The notes under the pieces: model-generated
What the model was told of the DNA's origin: nothing
Seen by the model: the letters and a program-made list of their open reading frames with translations, nothing else
Database searches by the model: none
NCBI RefSeq assembly: GCF_000422305.1
Contig: NZ_AULN01000014.1
Location: 124,001-188,000, forward strand
Reading direction: 5' to 3'
Source: Luteimonas mephitis DSM 12574
Lineage (GTDB): Bacteria; Pseudomonadota; Gammaproteobacteria; Xanthomonadales; Xanthomonadaceae
Length of the DNA: 64,000 nt
Translations under genes and position numbers: made by a program
Shown here: positions 57,085 to 64,000 of the stretch, piece by piece
Layout: every line of letters begins with the position of its first letter
Numbering within the stretch: the first letter of the stretch is position 1

Positions 57085-57140
57085 GGCTGAGGCGATCCTA
57101 CGACTTCTGAGGCAGTACTGTATTGATCTGGGTCATGGGG

Positions 57141-59486
57141 TCATGTGCCGGCGGACTTCGATCCAAACCCGGCTCGGCCCAGCCGCAAGGCATTGGCGAC
57201 GACCGAGACCGAACTCAGGCTCATCGCCAGGGCGGCGATCATCGGACTCAACAGCAGCCCGGTCGCGGGATACAGCACGCCGGCAGCGATGGGTACTCCC
57301 AGCGCGTTGTAGAGGAAGGCGAACGTCAGGTTCTGCTTCATGTTGCCCACGGTGGCGTTGGAGATCGTCCGTGCCCGCGCGATGCCGCGAAGGTCGCCCT
57401 TGACCAGGGTCACCTGGCCGCTGGACATGGCCACGTCGGTGCCGGTGCCCATGGCGATGCCGATATCGGCGCCCGCCAGGGCCGGGGCGTCGTTGATGCC
57501 GTCTCCGGCCATCGCCACCTTGTGGCCCTCGGCCTTGAGCCGGTTGACGAGATCGACCTTGTCCTTCGGGCGCACTTCGCCGTGGACTTCATCGATCCCC
57601 AGCTGTCGTGCCACCGCGTTGGCCGTCGTGACGCCGTCGCCAGTGGCCATGACGATGCGCAGGCCAGCCTCATGCAAGGTGGCGATGGCATCGGCCGTCG
57701 AGTCCTTGATCGGATCGGCAACCGCGATGAGACCGGCGAGTGTGCTGTCGACCGCAAGGAACATCACGCTGGCACCGTCACGACGCAGCTGCTCTGCCTC
57801 CTCACGCAACGGTGCCGGGTCGACTCCGAGCTCCGTCATCAACTCGGTGTTGCCGATCGCGAGGCGGTGGCCCGCCACCTCGCCGCGCACACCGATGCCG
57901 GTCGACGACTCGAAGCTGTCCGGCGTTTCGAGTTGCAGGCCGCGGCGTCGGGCTTCCGCGACGATCGCGTCCGCGAGGGGATGTTCGCTGCCTTGGTCAA
58001 GGCTGGCCGCGAGCCTGAGCACCTCTTCCTCGGCATGACCATTCACGCCCACTGCCTGCCGGAAAGCCGGGCGACCTTCAGTCAACGTGCCGGTCTTGTC
58101 GACGATGAGGGTGTCGATCCGACGGAAGTTCTCGATCGCTTCGGCATCGCGGAACAGCACGCCTGCACTGGCGGCGCGCCCGGTGGCGACCATGATCGAC
58201 ATCGGCGTAGCCAGCCCGAGAGCACACGGGCAGGCAATGATGAGCACCGACACGGCGTTGAGCACGGCGTATGTCCAGGACGGCTCGGGGCCAAACAGTC
58301 CCCACACCAGGAAGGTCGCCACCGCGATGCCCAGCACCGACAGCACGAACCAGAACGCGACCTTGTCGGCCATGCGCTGCATCGGTGCGCGCGAGCGCTG
58401 CGCTTGGGCAACCAGTTGGACGATCTGCGAGAGCACCGTTTCCGAGCCGATCTTCTCCGCGCGGATGACCAGGCTGCCGTTGCCGTTGAGCGTTGCACCG
58501 ATTACCGAGGCGCCAGTGGCCTTCTCGACCGGCACCGGTTCGCCGGTGAGCATGGACTCGTCGACATTGGAGCGCCCCTCCAGCACCGTGCCGTCCACGG
58601 GGACCTTTTCCCCGGGGCGCACCCGCAGCCGGTCGCCGACGTGGACGTGGCTGAGTTCGATGTCCTCCTCGGTGCCGTCATCGCGCAGCCGGCGCGCAGT
58701 CTTTGGCGCCAGACCAAGCAGCGCCTTGATCGCCGCCGAGGTCTTGGAGCGGGCACGTAACTCCAGCATCTGGCCGAGCAACGTCAGCGAGATGATGACC
58801 GCCGCCGCCTCGAAGTAGACGCCCACGCGACCATGCTCCCGGAAGGAGTCGGGGAACAGGCCCGGTGCGAGCGTGGCCACCACGCTGTAGCCGAACGCCG
58901 CACCGACGCCGATTCCGATCAACGTCCACATGTTGGGGCTGCGATTGCGTATGGACTGGACGCAGCGCACGAAGAAGGGCCAGCCCGCCCACAGAACGAT
59001 GGGCACCGTCAGCACAAGTTCCACCCACGTCCGAACCGTGGTCGGGATCCACGTGTCGAAATAGTGGCCAAACATTGCCAGCACCAACACGATCAGGGTA
59101 AGCGGCAGCGTCCACCAGAAGCGGCGAGAGAAGTCGACCAGTTCGGGGTTCTCCTCATCCTCCAGACTCGGCATTTCCGGCTCCAGCGCCATGCCGCAGA
59201 TCGGGCACGTCCCGGGATGGTCCTGGCGGATCTGGGGATGCATCGGGCAGGTGTACATCGCGCCTGCAAGAGCAGGCGCGGCGTCCATGTCAGCCGCTTG
59301 CGGCGACAGGTACTTGTCAGGGGTAGCGACGAACTTCGCGCGGCAGCCTGCCGAACAGAAGTGATACGTGTGTCCCTGATGCTCCGCGTGATGGGGAGTG
59401 CTGGAAGGATCGACGTCCATCCCGCAGACCGGGTCCACGGTCGTCCCGGAAGACGCCGGTTGATGATGGTGCTCTTGGTGGGGCAT
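57141..59486 (-). CDS. copA: Copper-translocating P-type ATPase with YHS domain
   Basis: A 781-aa P1B-1 ATPase. The N-terminus is unusual in having no HMA domain: a His-rich start, a YHS domain (VDPVCGMDV...[15 protein letters not shown]) and a [18 protein letters not shown] metal-binding segment. The core is complete: [53 protein letters not shown], then [11 protein letters not shown] and [14 protein letters not shown], the Cu(I) residues of helices 7 and 8. It exports Cu(I) from the cytoplasm. Start 59486 is preferred because GAGGAGG is six bases upstream; Met 59492 directly touches it. Confidence 0.94.
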   Translation of the reverse strand: MPHQEHHHQPASSGTTVDPVCGMDVDPSSTPHHAEHQGHTYHFCSAGCRAKFVATPDKYLSPQAADMDAAPALAGAMYTCPMHPQIRQDHPGTCPICGMALEPEMPSLEDEENPELVDFSRRFWWTLPLTLIVLVLAMFGHYFDTWIPTTVRTWVELVLTVPIVLWAGWPFFVRCVQSIRNRSPNMWTLIGIGVGAAFGYSVVATLAPGLFPDSFREHGRVGVYFEAAAVIISLTLLGQMLELRARSKTSAAIKALLGLAPKTARRLRDDGTEEDIELSHVHVGDRLRVRPGEKVPVDGTVLEGRSNVDESMLTGEPVPVEKATGASVIGATLNGNGSLVIRAEKIGSETVLSQIVQLVAQAQRSRAPMQRMADKVAFWFVLSVLGIAVATFLVWGLFGPEPSWTYAVLNAVSVLIIACPCALGLATPMSIMVATGRAASAGVLFRDAEAIENFRRIDTLIVDKTGTLTEGRPAFRQAVGVNGHAEEEVLRLAASLDQGSEHPLADAIVAEARRRGLQLETPDSFESSTGIGVRGEVAGHRLAIGNTELMTELGVDPAPLREEAEQLRRDGASVMFLAVDSTLAGLIAVADPIKDSTADAIATLHEAGLRIVMATGDGVTTANAVARQLGIDEVHGEVRPKDKVDLVNRLKAEGHKVAMAGDGINDAPALAGADIGIAMGTGTDVAMSSGQVTLVKGDLRGIARARTISNATVGNMKQNLTFAFLYNALGVPIAAGVLYPATGLLLSPMIAALAMSLSSVSVVANALRLGRAGFGSKSAGT

Positions 59487-59590
59487 ATGCATCCTCCTCG
59501 TCAGGCCTGGTCATCCAGCTGCGAACAAGAACCCGACCCAGTGTAGAGCGTGCCAGACCGGGAAGGCGACCGACATGTAGAAGGCCGTGC

Positions 59591-59803
59591 CTACTCCACG
59601 GGTTCTGCCTGATACGCATTCCCCACCACCTCGTAGCCTGCGGCCTCGATCGCATCACGGATGACTGCCGGATCAGTGATCCCGACGATATCCACGGTGC
59701 CGGCAGCCAGGTCCACCACGCCGGTGCCGCCGTGGGTTTCGATGGCTTCTTTGACCGCGCGTTCGCAGTGTCCGCATGTCATGCCCTTTACCTTGACTCG
59801 CAT
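59591..59803 (-). CDS. CopZ-like copper chaperone (HMA domain)
   Basis: A 70-aa single HMA domain: MRVKVKGMTCGHCERAVKEA with the GMTCxxC copper site, then GGTGVVDLAAGTVDIVG and IRDAIEAAGYEVV. It should carry Cu(I) in the cytoplasm to the P-type ATPases. The start follows GGGAG at good spacing. It has its own CueR-type promoter and is divergent from the ATPase gene at 59997. Confidence 0.93.
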   Translation of the reverse strand: MRVKVKGMTCGHCERAVKEAIETHGGTGVVDLAAGTVDIVGITDPAVIRDAIEAAGYEVVGNAYQAEPVE

Positions 59804-59843
59804 CGTCTTACTCCCGTGACCGGACCATTCCGGTGTGGTGGCC

Positions 59844-59874
59844 AGTCTCGGGGTTTCCCCCATGGGAAGGTCAA
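59844..59874 (-). promoter_or_regulatory. CueR-type promoter of the copZ-like gene
   Basis: On the minus strand TTGACC (59874-59869) is followed after exactly 19 bases by GAGACT (59849-59844). The spacer holds the dyad TTCCCATGGGGGAA. A 19-bp spacer with such a dyad is the hallmark of CueR/MerR-controlled promoters. Confidence 0.8.
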
Positions 59875-59937
59875 CAGATGCCGGCATCCGACGGTTGGAC
59901 TTCACCGGTCGGGTTGACGGGAATACAGGGCCACCTC

Positions 59938-59968
59938 TTGACCCTCCCATTATGGGAAGGATTAGGCT
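59938..59968 (+). promoter_or_regulatory. CueR-type promoter of the copA/cueR operon
   Basis: TTGACC (59938-59943), a 19-base spacer with CTCCCATTATGGGAAGG, and TAGGCT (59963-59968). The predicted transcript starts about 20 bases before the GTG at 59997. It mirrors the promoter 70 bases away on the other strand. Confidence 0.85.
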
Positions 59969-59996
59969 GCGCGCATCCAGTCTGGAGAATCTTCCC

Positions 59997-62411
59997 GTGA
60001 ACACCGCCATTGCCGCCGCCGATCTGCGTCTGCCCATCGAGGGGATGACCTGCGCGTCGTGCGCGGGCCGGGTCGAGCGCGCCCTGAAGCAAATACCCGG
60101 TGTCGAGGACGCCAGCGTCAACCTCGCCACGGAAATCGCCGAAGTCCGGGGTTCCGCACTGCCGTCCGCCGCGGACATCGCCCGCGCGATCGAGGCGGCG
60201 GGCTACGCCGTGGGCGCTGGGGAAACGGAGCTGGCCATAGAGGGCATGACCTGCGCATCCTGCGTGGGCCGGGTCGAGCGCGCCCTGCGGCAGGTGCCGG
60301 GCGTACTCGACGTTTCGGTGAACCTGGCTACCGAGCACGCCCGGGTGCGCACCGCCGGCAACGCCGACACGGCCAAGCTCATCGCCGCCTTGGAGGCCGC
60401 GGGCTACATCGCGCGGTCGTTGCAGGAGGTGCCGGATGCAACGGCCACGTCCGCCAGCGACCGCGGCGCGCTGCCGAAGGAAGCCCGCCACCTGCTCATC
60501 GCCGCGATCCTGACCGCGCCGCTGGTGCTGCCCATGGCCGGCATGCTGTTCGGCCAGCACTGGATGCTGCCCGGCTGGCTGCAGTTCGCACTGGCCACGC
60601 CCGTGCAGTTCTGGCTCGGTGCGCGCTTCTACCGCGCCGGCTGGCATGCCCTGCGCGCCGGCACCGGCAACATGGACCTGCTGGTCGCGCTGGGCACGTC
60701 GGCCGGCTACGGCCTGAGCGTTTACCACCTGCTGCAGGGCTCCAGCGCGCTGTACTTCGAAGCCTCCGCGGCGATCATCACCCTGATCCTGCTCGGCAAG
60801 TTCCTGGAGGCGCGCGCCAAGCGCCAGACCACCGAGGCCATCCGCGCGCTGCAGGCGCTCAAACCCACCACCGCGCGCGTGCGAACCGCCACCGGCGATA
60901 CGGATGTTGCGGTCGAACGCGTCAAAGTCGGCGACCTGGTGGTCGTGCGTCCCGGCGAACGCTTCCCCGTCGACGGCGAAGTGCGCGAAGGGCGCACCCA
61001 CGCCGACGAATCGCTCATCACCGGCGAGTCAATCCCCGTCGCCAAGGACGCCGGCGACCGCGTCACCGGCGGCGCCGTCAACGGCGAAGGCGTGGTGGTA
61101 GTCGAGACCCTGGCCATTGGCAGCGAGACCGCGCTGGCCCGCATCATCCGCTTGGTCGAGGACGCGCAGGCGAAGAAGGCGCCGATCCAGAAGACCGTCG
61201 ACCGGGTCAGCGCGATCTTCGTGCCCGTCGTGGTCGCGGTCGCGCTGTTGACGATGCTCGCCTGGGGCCTTGCGACGCAGGATTGGAACGCCGCGATCCT
61301 CAACGCCGTGGCGGTGCTGGTGATCGCCTGCCCCTGTGCACTCGGTCTGGCCACGCCCACTGCGATCATGGCCGGCACCGGCGTCGCGGCGCGCTCGGGC
61401 ATCCTGATCAAGGACGCCGAAGCGCTCGAACTCGCTCACAAGGTCCAGGTCGTCGCCTTTGACAAGACCGGCACTCTCACCGCGGGCGAACCGCGCCTGG
61501 TCGAGGCGCTCCCGCTCGCGGGCGAACGCGACGCGCTGGTCTCGCTGGCGGCGGCGCTGCAAAGCGGCAGCGAACACCCGCTGGCGCGCGCCGTCTTGCG
61601 CGAAGCGACGCCGGCAGCAGTGGCATCCGACACGCAGGCGCTGCCGGGACGCGGCCTGAAGGGGTTTGTCGACGGCCGCGAAGTGTGGCTCGGCAACCTG
61701 GCGCTGATGCAGGAGATACAGGCCGATGTCGGCGAACTGCGCACCCGCGCGAATGAGCTGGAGAGCAATGGCCACACCCTGTCCTGGCTCGCGGCCGGTG
61801 ATGGCGATGCGGTCCGGGTACACGGCCTGCTGGCCTTCCGCGACGAACCCCGTGTCGGCGCGCGCGAAGCCGTTGCGCGCCTGCACCGGCTTGGCATCCG
61901 CACGGTCATGATCTCGGGCGACAACGAAGGTGCCGCGCGCAGCATCGCCGGCAGCCTGGGCATCGACGAGGTGTACGCCAACGTCCGACCGGAGCAGAAG
62001 GTCGAGGTGGTCCGCGAGCTGAAGGCGCAAGGCGTGGTCGCCATGGTCGGTGACGGCATCAACGATGCCCCGGCGCTGGCGGCCAGCGACGTCGGCATCG
62101 CGATGGGCTCGGGCACCGACGTGGCCATGCACGCCGCGGCGGTGACGCTGATGCGCCCGGAAATCACGCTGGTGGCCGACGCCATCGACGTCTCCCGGCG
62201 CACCACCAGCAAGATCCACCAGAATCTGTTCTGGGCCTTTGGCTACAACGTGGTCGGCATTCCGCTAGCCGCGATCGGCCTGCTCAACCCGATTTTCGCC
62301 GGTGCCGCCATGGCATTCTCGTCAGTGAGCGTGCTGGGCAATACGCTGTTGCTCAAGCGATGGCGTCCGGCGCCGTCACACACCGATCGGGAGACCAATC
62401 ATGCCGCGTAA
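59997..62411 (+). CDS. copA: CopA, copper-exporting P-type ATPase with two HMA domains
   Basis: An 804-aa P1B-1 ATPase. Two N-terminal HMA domains share near-identical sites ([15 protein letters not shown] near residue 18, [15 protein letters not shown] near 84). The core follows: [59 protein letters not shown], and helices 7-8 [12 protein letters not shown] and [11 protein letters not shown]. It exports Cu(I) from the cytoplasm. The GTG start at 59997 is chosen because GGAG precedes it and the predicted transcription start is just upstream; upstream codons lie inside the CueR promoter. It overlaps cueR by 11 bases. Confidence 0.95.
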   Translation: MNTAIAAADLRLPIEGMTCASCAGRVERALKQIPGVEDASVNLATEIAEVRGSALPSAADIARAIEAAGYAVGAGETELAIEGMTCASCVGRVERALRQVPGVLDVSVNLATEHARVRTAGNADTAKLIAALEAAGYIARSLQEVPDATATSASDRGALPKEARHLLIAAILTAPLVLPMAGMLFGQHWMLPGWLQFALATPVQFWLGARFYRAGWHALRAGTGNMDLLVALGTSAGYGLSVYHLLQGSSALYFEASAAIITLILLGKFLEARAKRQTTEAIRALQALKPTTARVRTATGDTDVAVERVKVGDLVVVRPGERFPVDGEVREGRTHADESLITGESIPVAKDAGDRVTGGAVNGEGVVVVETLAIGSETALARIIRLVEDAQAKKAPIQKTVDRVSAIFVPVVVAVALLTMLAWGLATQDWNAAILNAVAVLVIACPCALGLATPTAIMAGTGVAARSGILIKDAEALELAHKVQVVAFDKTGTLTAGEPRLVEALPLAGERDALVSLAAALQSGSEHPLARAVLREATPAAVASDTQALPGRGLKGFVDGREVWLGNLALMQEIQADVGELRTRANELESNGHTLSWLAAGDGDAVRVHGLLAFRDEPRVGAREAVARLHRLGIRTVMISGDNEGAARSIAGSLGIDEVYANVRPEQKVEVVRELKAQGVVAMVGDGINDAPALAASDVGIAMGSGTDVAMHAAAVTLMRPEITLVADAIDVSRRTTSKIHQNLFWAFGYNVVGIPLAAIGLLNPIFAGAAMAFSSVSVLGNTLLLKRWRPAPSHTDRETNHAA

Positions 62412-62859
62412 ACCACCAGCACCAGAGCTCGGCGAAGCGCGCGAACAGGGCTTCCACAACATCGGCGAGGCCGCCGCGCTTTCCGGCGTGACTGCCAAGA
62501 TGATCCGCCACTACGAGAGCATCGGGCTGATCCCCGAGGCGGCACGGACGGCTGCCGGCTACCGCCTCTACAGCGACGAGGACGTGCACCGGCTGCGCTT
62601 CGTCAAGCGGGCGCGCGCACTGGGTTTCTCGATGAAGCAGATCGGCATCCTGCTGGCGCTGTGGTCGGACCGCTCGCGCGCCAGCGCCGAGGTCAAGTCG
62701 CTGGCGCTCGAACATGCCCAGGACTTGGGCACGCGCATTGCCGAAATGCAGGCGATGCAGCGTACGCTCGAAGAACTGGCCCGCCGGTGCCACGGCAACC
62801 AGCGGCCCGACTGCCCGATCCTGGACGACCTGGGCGGGGACGCCATCAAGGACGTCTGA
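62401..62859 (+). CDS. cueR: CueR, copper-responsive MerR-family regulator
   Basis: A 152-aa regulator. The winged helix lies at about 18-88 ([40 protein letters not shown]) and the dimerisation helix follows. The metal loop [17 protein letters not shown] supplies two Cys at the spacing of CueR (C112/C120 in E. coli). It should sense Cu(I)/Ag(I) and activate the two promoters at 59844-59874 and 59938-59968. The coding start overlaps the copA 3' end, so the regulator is made from its own target transcript. Confidence 0.93.
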   Translation: MPRKPPAPELGEAREQGFHNIGEAAALSGVTAKMIRHYESIGLIPEAARTAAGYRLYSDEDVHRLRFVKRARALGFSMKQIGILLALWSDRSRASAEVKSLALEHAQDLGTRIAEMQAMQRTLEELARRCHGNQRPDCPILDDLGGDAIKDV

Positions 62860-62966
62860 TGGCATTGGATAAGCGGGCTACGCTGGAATATGGGTTCCAG
62901 GCGCTGGTATCAGCTGAGCGCTGCGCCGGCTGACGCCGGGCACGGCGCTGGCGTTGGTCAGTCGCG

Positions 62967-64000
62967 TTAGTGCTTCTTTATTTCATCAATAGCGGCATCG
63001 AGGACGACGAGTAGACCGCGCCGCGGCTTGCAGTCGTCATAGCCCCGCTCGACGATTGCCCGTGCCGCCGTAAGCGCCGCCAGACGTTCGGCGTCCGTGT
63101 TGCAGATCGACGTACTCGATCCGCCGTAGTAGAGGTCATACACCGCATCCTCGTGCTGATGCTTGTGCTCCATGATCGACCAGTCCTCCAACTGCGACCG
63201 TGCGTTACCCAGCTTCTGGCTCACGCGCCACGAGAAGCCCGAGCACAGCTTCTGCATCAAGGGGCCGAGTTGCTGGTGCAGATGGAGCGGCATCGGCTTT
63301 GTAGGCCGCCAGCGCGAGGGAACACCTGCGGCGCCACCGTAAGGCGTAGCGCCTTTGTGTTCCCGCCAGGACGGCCCGGGCCGCGGCCGACGAGGCTTCG
63401 CATCAGCCTGACGCTTCGGACTAACGAAGTCGTCGCCACAGAGGCCCGTTTCGTGTGGCCACGTCTCCGGTTCCGTCACCGGCTGAATCTTGGCTAGCAC
63501 ACTGGCGACATGCTGCAGCAGAGCGACGTCATGGCCAATAAGGCGAGGCAGGCACGCACCCGGGTAGTAAATTCCTTCCCACTCTGGCGCGATCATCTGC
63601 AGGCCGTTGCGTTCGAGCCAATGCTGGCGTTCCGCTGAGTGGTTCTCGAGCGCAGCGGCATAGGGTTCATCGAGAAAAACATAGTCTTCAGTCGCAGGAT
63701 CGAACCACTGGGACTCGTGGTCTCGGCCGGGCATGTTTTCCAACTTCCGCAGGAGGTCGTAATACCTCTGGGTTGATACCGGTTGTAAGCCTGTCGCCTC
63801 CATGAAGCGCAAGCTGCGTGCCGCGGTCAGCAGCGCATTGCGGGCCTCGTCCTGCCCCTTCACGTCGGTGCGGTGTTCCAAGTGGTCTTCGTACTCCATG
63901 CGGAACCCGTGGAGACCACGGCCGTACGAAACACGGTGCTTGGCCACGATTTGGGGCAGGGCGCGAGCGAGATTCACGCACAGGATCTCCCGGCCGGCGC
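62967..64000 (-). CDS. Hypothetical protein, N-terminus beyond right edge
   Basis: A minus-strand frame of about 344 visible codons remains open to the window edge (reading AGREILCVNLARALPQIVAK at the start), so the protein is longer than seen. An in-frame GTG at 63977 is available but conserved-looking text continues beyond it. The sequence is hydrophilic with many Trp, His and Arg (ESQWFDPATEDYVFLDEPYA, TPYGGAAGVPSRWRPTKPMP). There is no membrane segment. I do not recognise it with confidence. Proteins of this style occur in integrative elements, which would fit the island. Confidence 0.6.
   Translation of the reverse strand, partial: AGREILCVNLARALPQIVAKHRVSYGRGLHGFRMEYEDHLEHRTDVKGQDEARNALLTAARSLRFMEATGLQPVSTQRYYDLLRKLENMPGRDHESQWFDPATEDYVFLDEPYAAALENHSAERQHWLERNGLQMIAPEWEGIYYPGACLPRLIGHDVALLQHVASVLAKIQPVTEPETWPHETGLCGDDFVSPKRQADAKPRRPRPGPSWREHKGATPYGGAAGVPSRWRPTKPMPLHLHQQLGPLMQKLCSGFSWRVSQKLGNARSQLEDWSIMEHKHQHEDAVYDLYYGGSSTSICNTDAERLAALTAARAIVERGYDDCKPRRGLLVVLDAAIDEIKKH

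Noticed and set aside
62921-62957. GCCGGC/GCCGG hairpin after cueR as a terminator
   Set aside because: Stem of only about five pairs and no T-run; not strong enough to annotate.
62800-64000. Right-hand copy of the tRNA-Ser 3' end
   Set aside because: No match to the tRNA T-arm and acceptor sequence could be found before the window edge.

Overview
The window is GC-rich DNA from a gammaproteobacterium, most likely a member of the Xanthomonadaceae (Lysobacter/Luteimonas/Pseudoxanthomonas/Stenotrophomonas type). The support is the gene order pheA-hisC-aroA, a copL-copA-copB copper locus, paired TonB-like genes beside serS, and dispersed GC-rich stem-loop repeats of the xanthomonad kind. No species can be named from sequence alone.

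Region 1 (1-9100) is a lipid/storage-granule neighbourhood. It holds a TetR regulator, an acyl-CoA-binding protein, a two-domain fatty acyl-CoA reductase, a PhaF-like basic protein, a phasin, a patatin-type lipase, a FFLEELY-type protein and a polyhydroxyalkanoic-acid-system protein. Region 2 (9100-21584) is core genome: an FHA protein, the methionine sulfoxide reductase pair MsrP/MsrQ, serC-pheA-hisC-aroA, two TonB-like energy transducers, serS, azoR with a divergent LysR regulator, and a complete tRNA-Ser(TGA).

Region 3 (21585 to the right edge) looks like an accessory island beginning at the tRNA-Ser 3' end. Base composition drops just after the tRNA and changes from block to block. It is a mosaic of metal-handling modules: DUF305 / copL-copA-copB-cytochrome c-NTF2-DUF411-copper-storage protein; a mer-type module (merR, merT, merP, a GDCCVFCSYG protein) without merA; a histidine-degradation block (hutC-U-H-G) lacking hutI; a CopL/DUF2946-like leader ORF heading a TonB-receptor/PepSY reductase operon; mntP behind a yybP-ykoY-type manganese riboswitch; a czcCBA-like RND operon with a small CDF protein; a cusCBA-like RND operon with a CusF-like protein; two copper P-type ATPases; a CopZ-like chaperone; and a CueR regulator. 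Gene fragments lie at the module borders: a frameshifted DUF305 piece, a 61-bp copy of the cusF-like 3' end, a P-type ATPase piece and an EF-hand piece. They suggest assembly by repeated recombination.

The main hunting result is a recurrent arrangement. Small secreted Cys/His-rich ORFs stand directly upstream of metal operons at 23326, 36331, 43362 and 56683. Three of the four end in Arg-Pro-Pro-Ile just before the stop. Three of the four (copL, 36331, 56683) are followed by a palindrome or hairpin before the next gene. This matches the logic of the copper-sensing upstream ORF CruR of Bordetella (DUF2946, C-terminal RAPP arrest motif, Rho-dependent termination). It suggests that a family of nascent-peptide metal sensors controls several operons here. 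Gene functions are assigned from recognisable motifs and remembered family features; no database search was possible.
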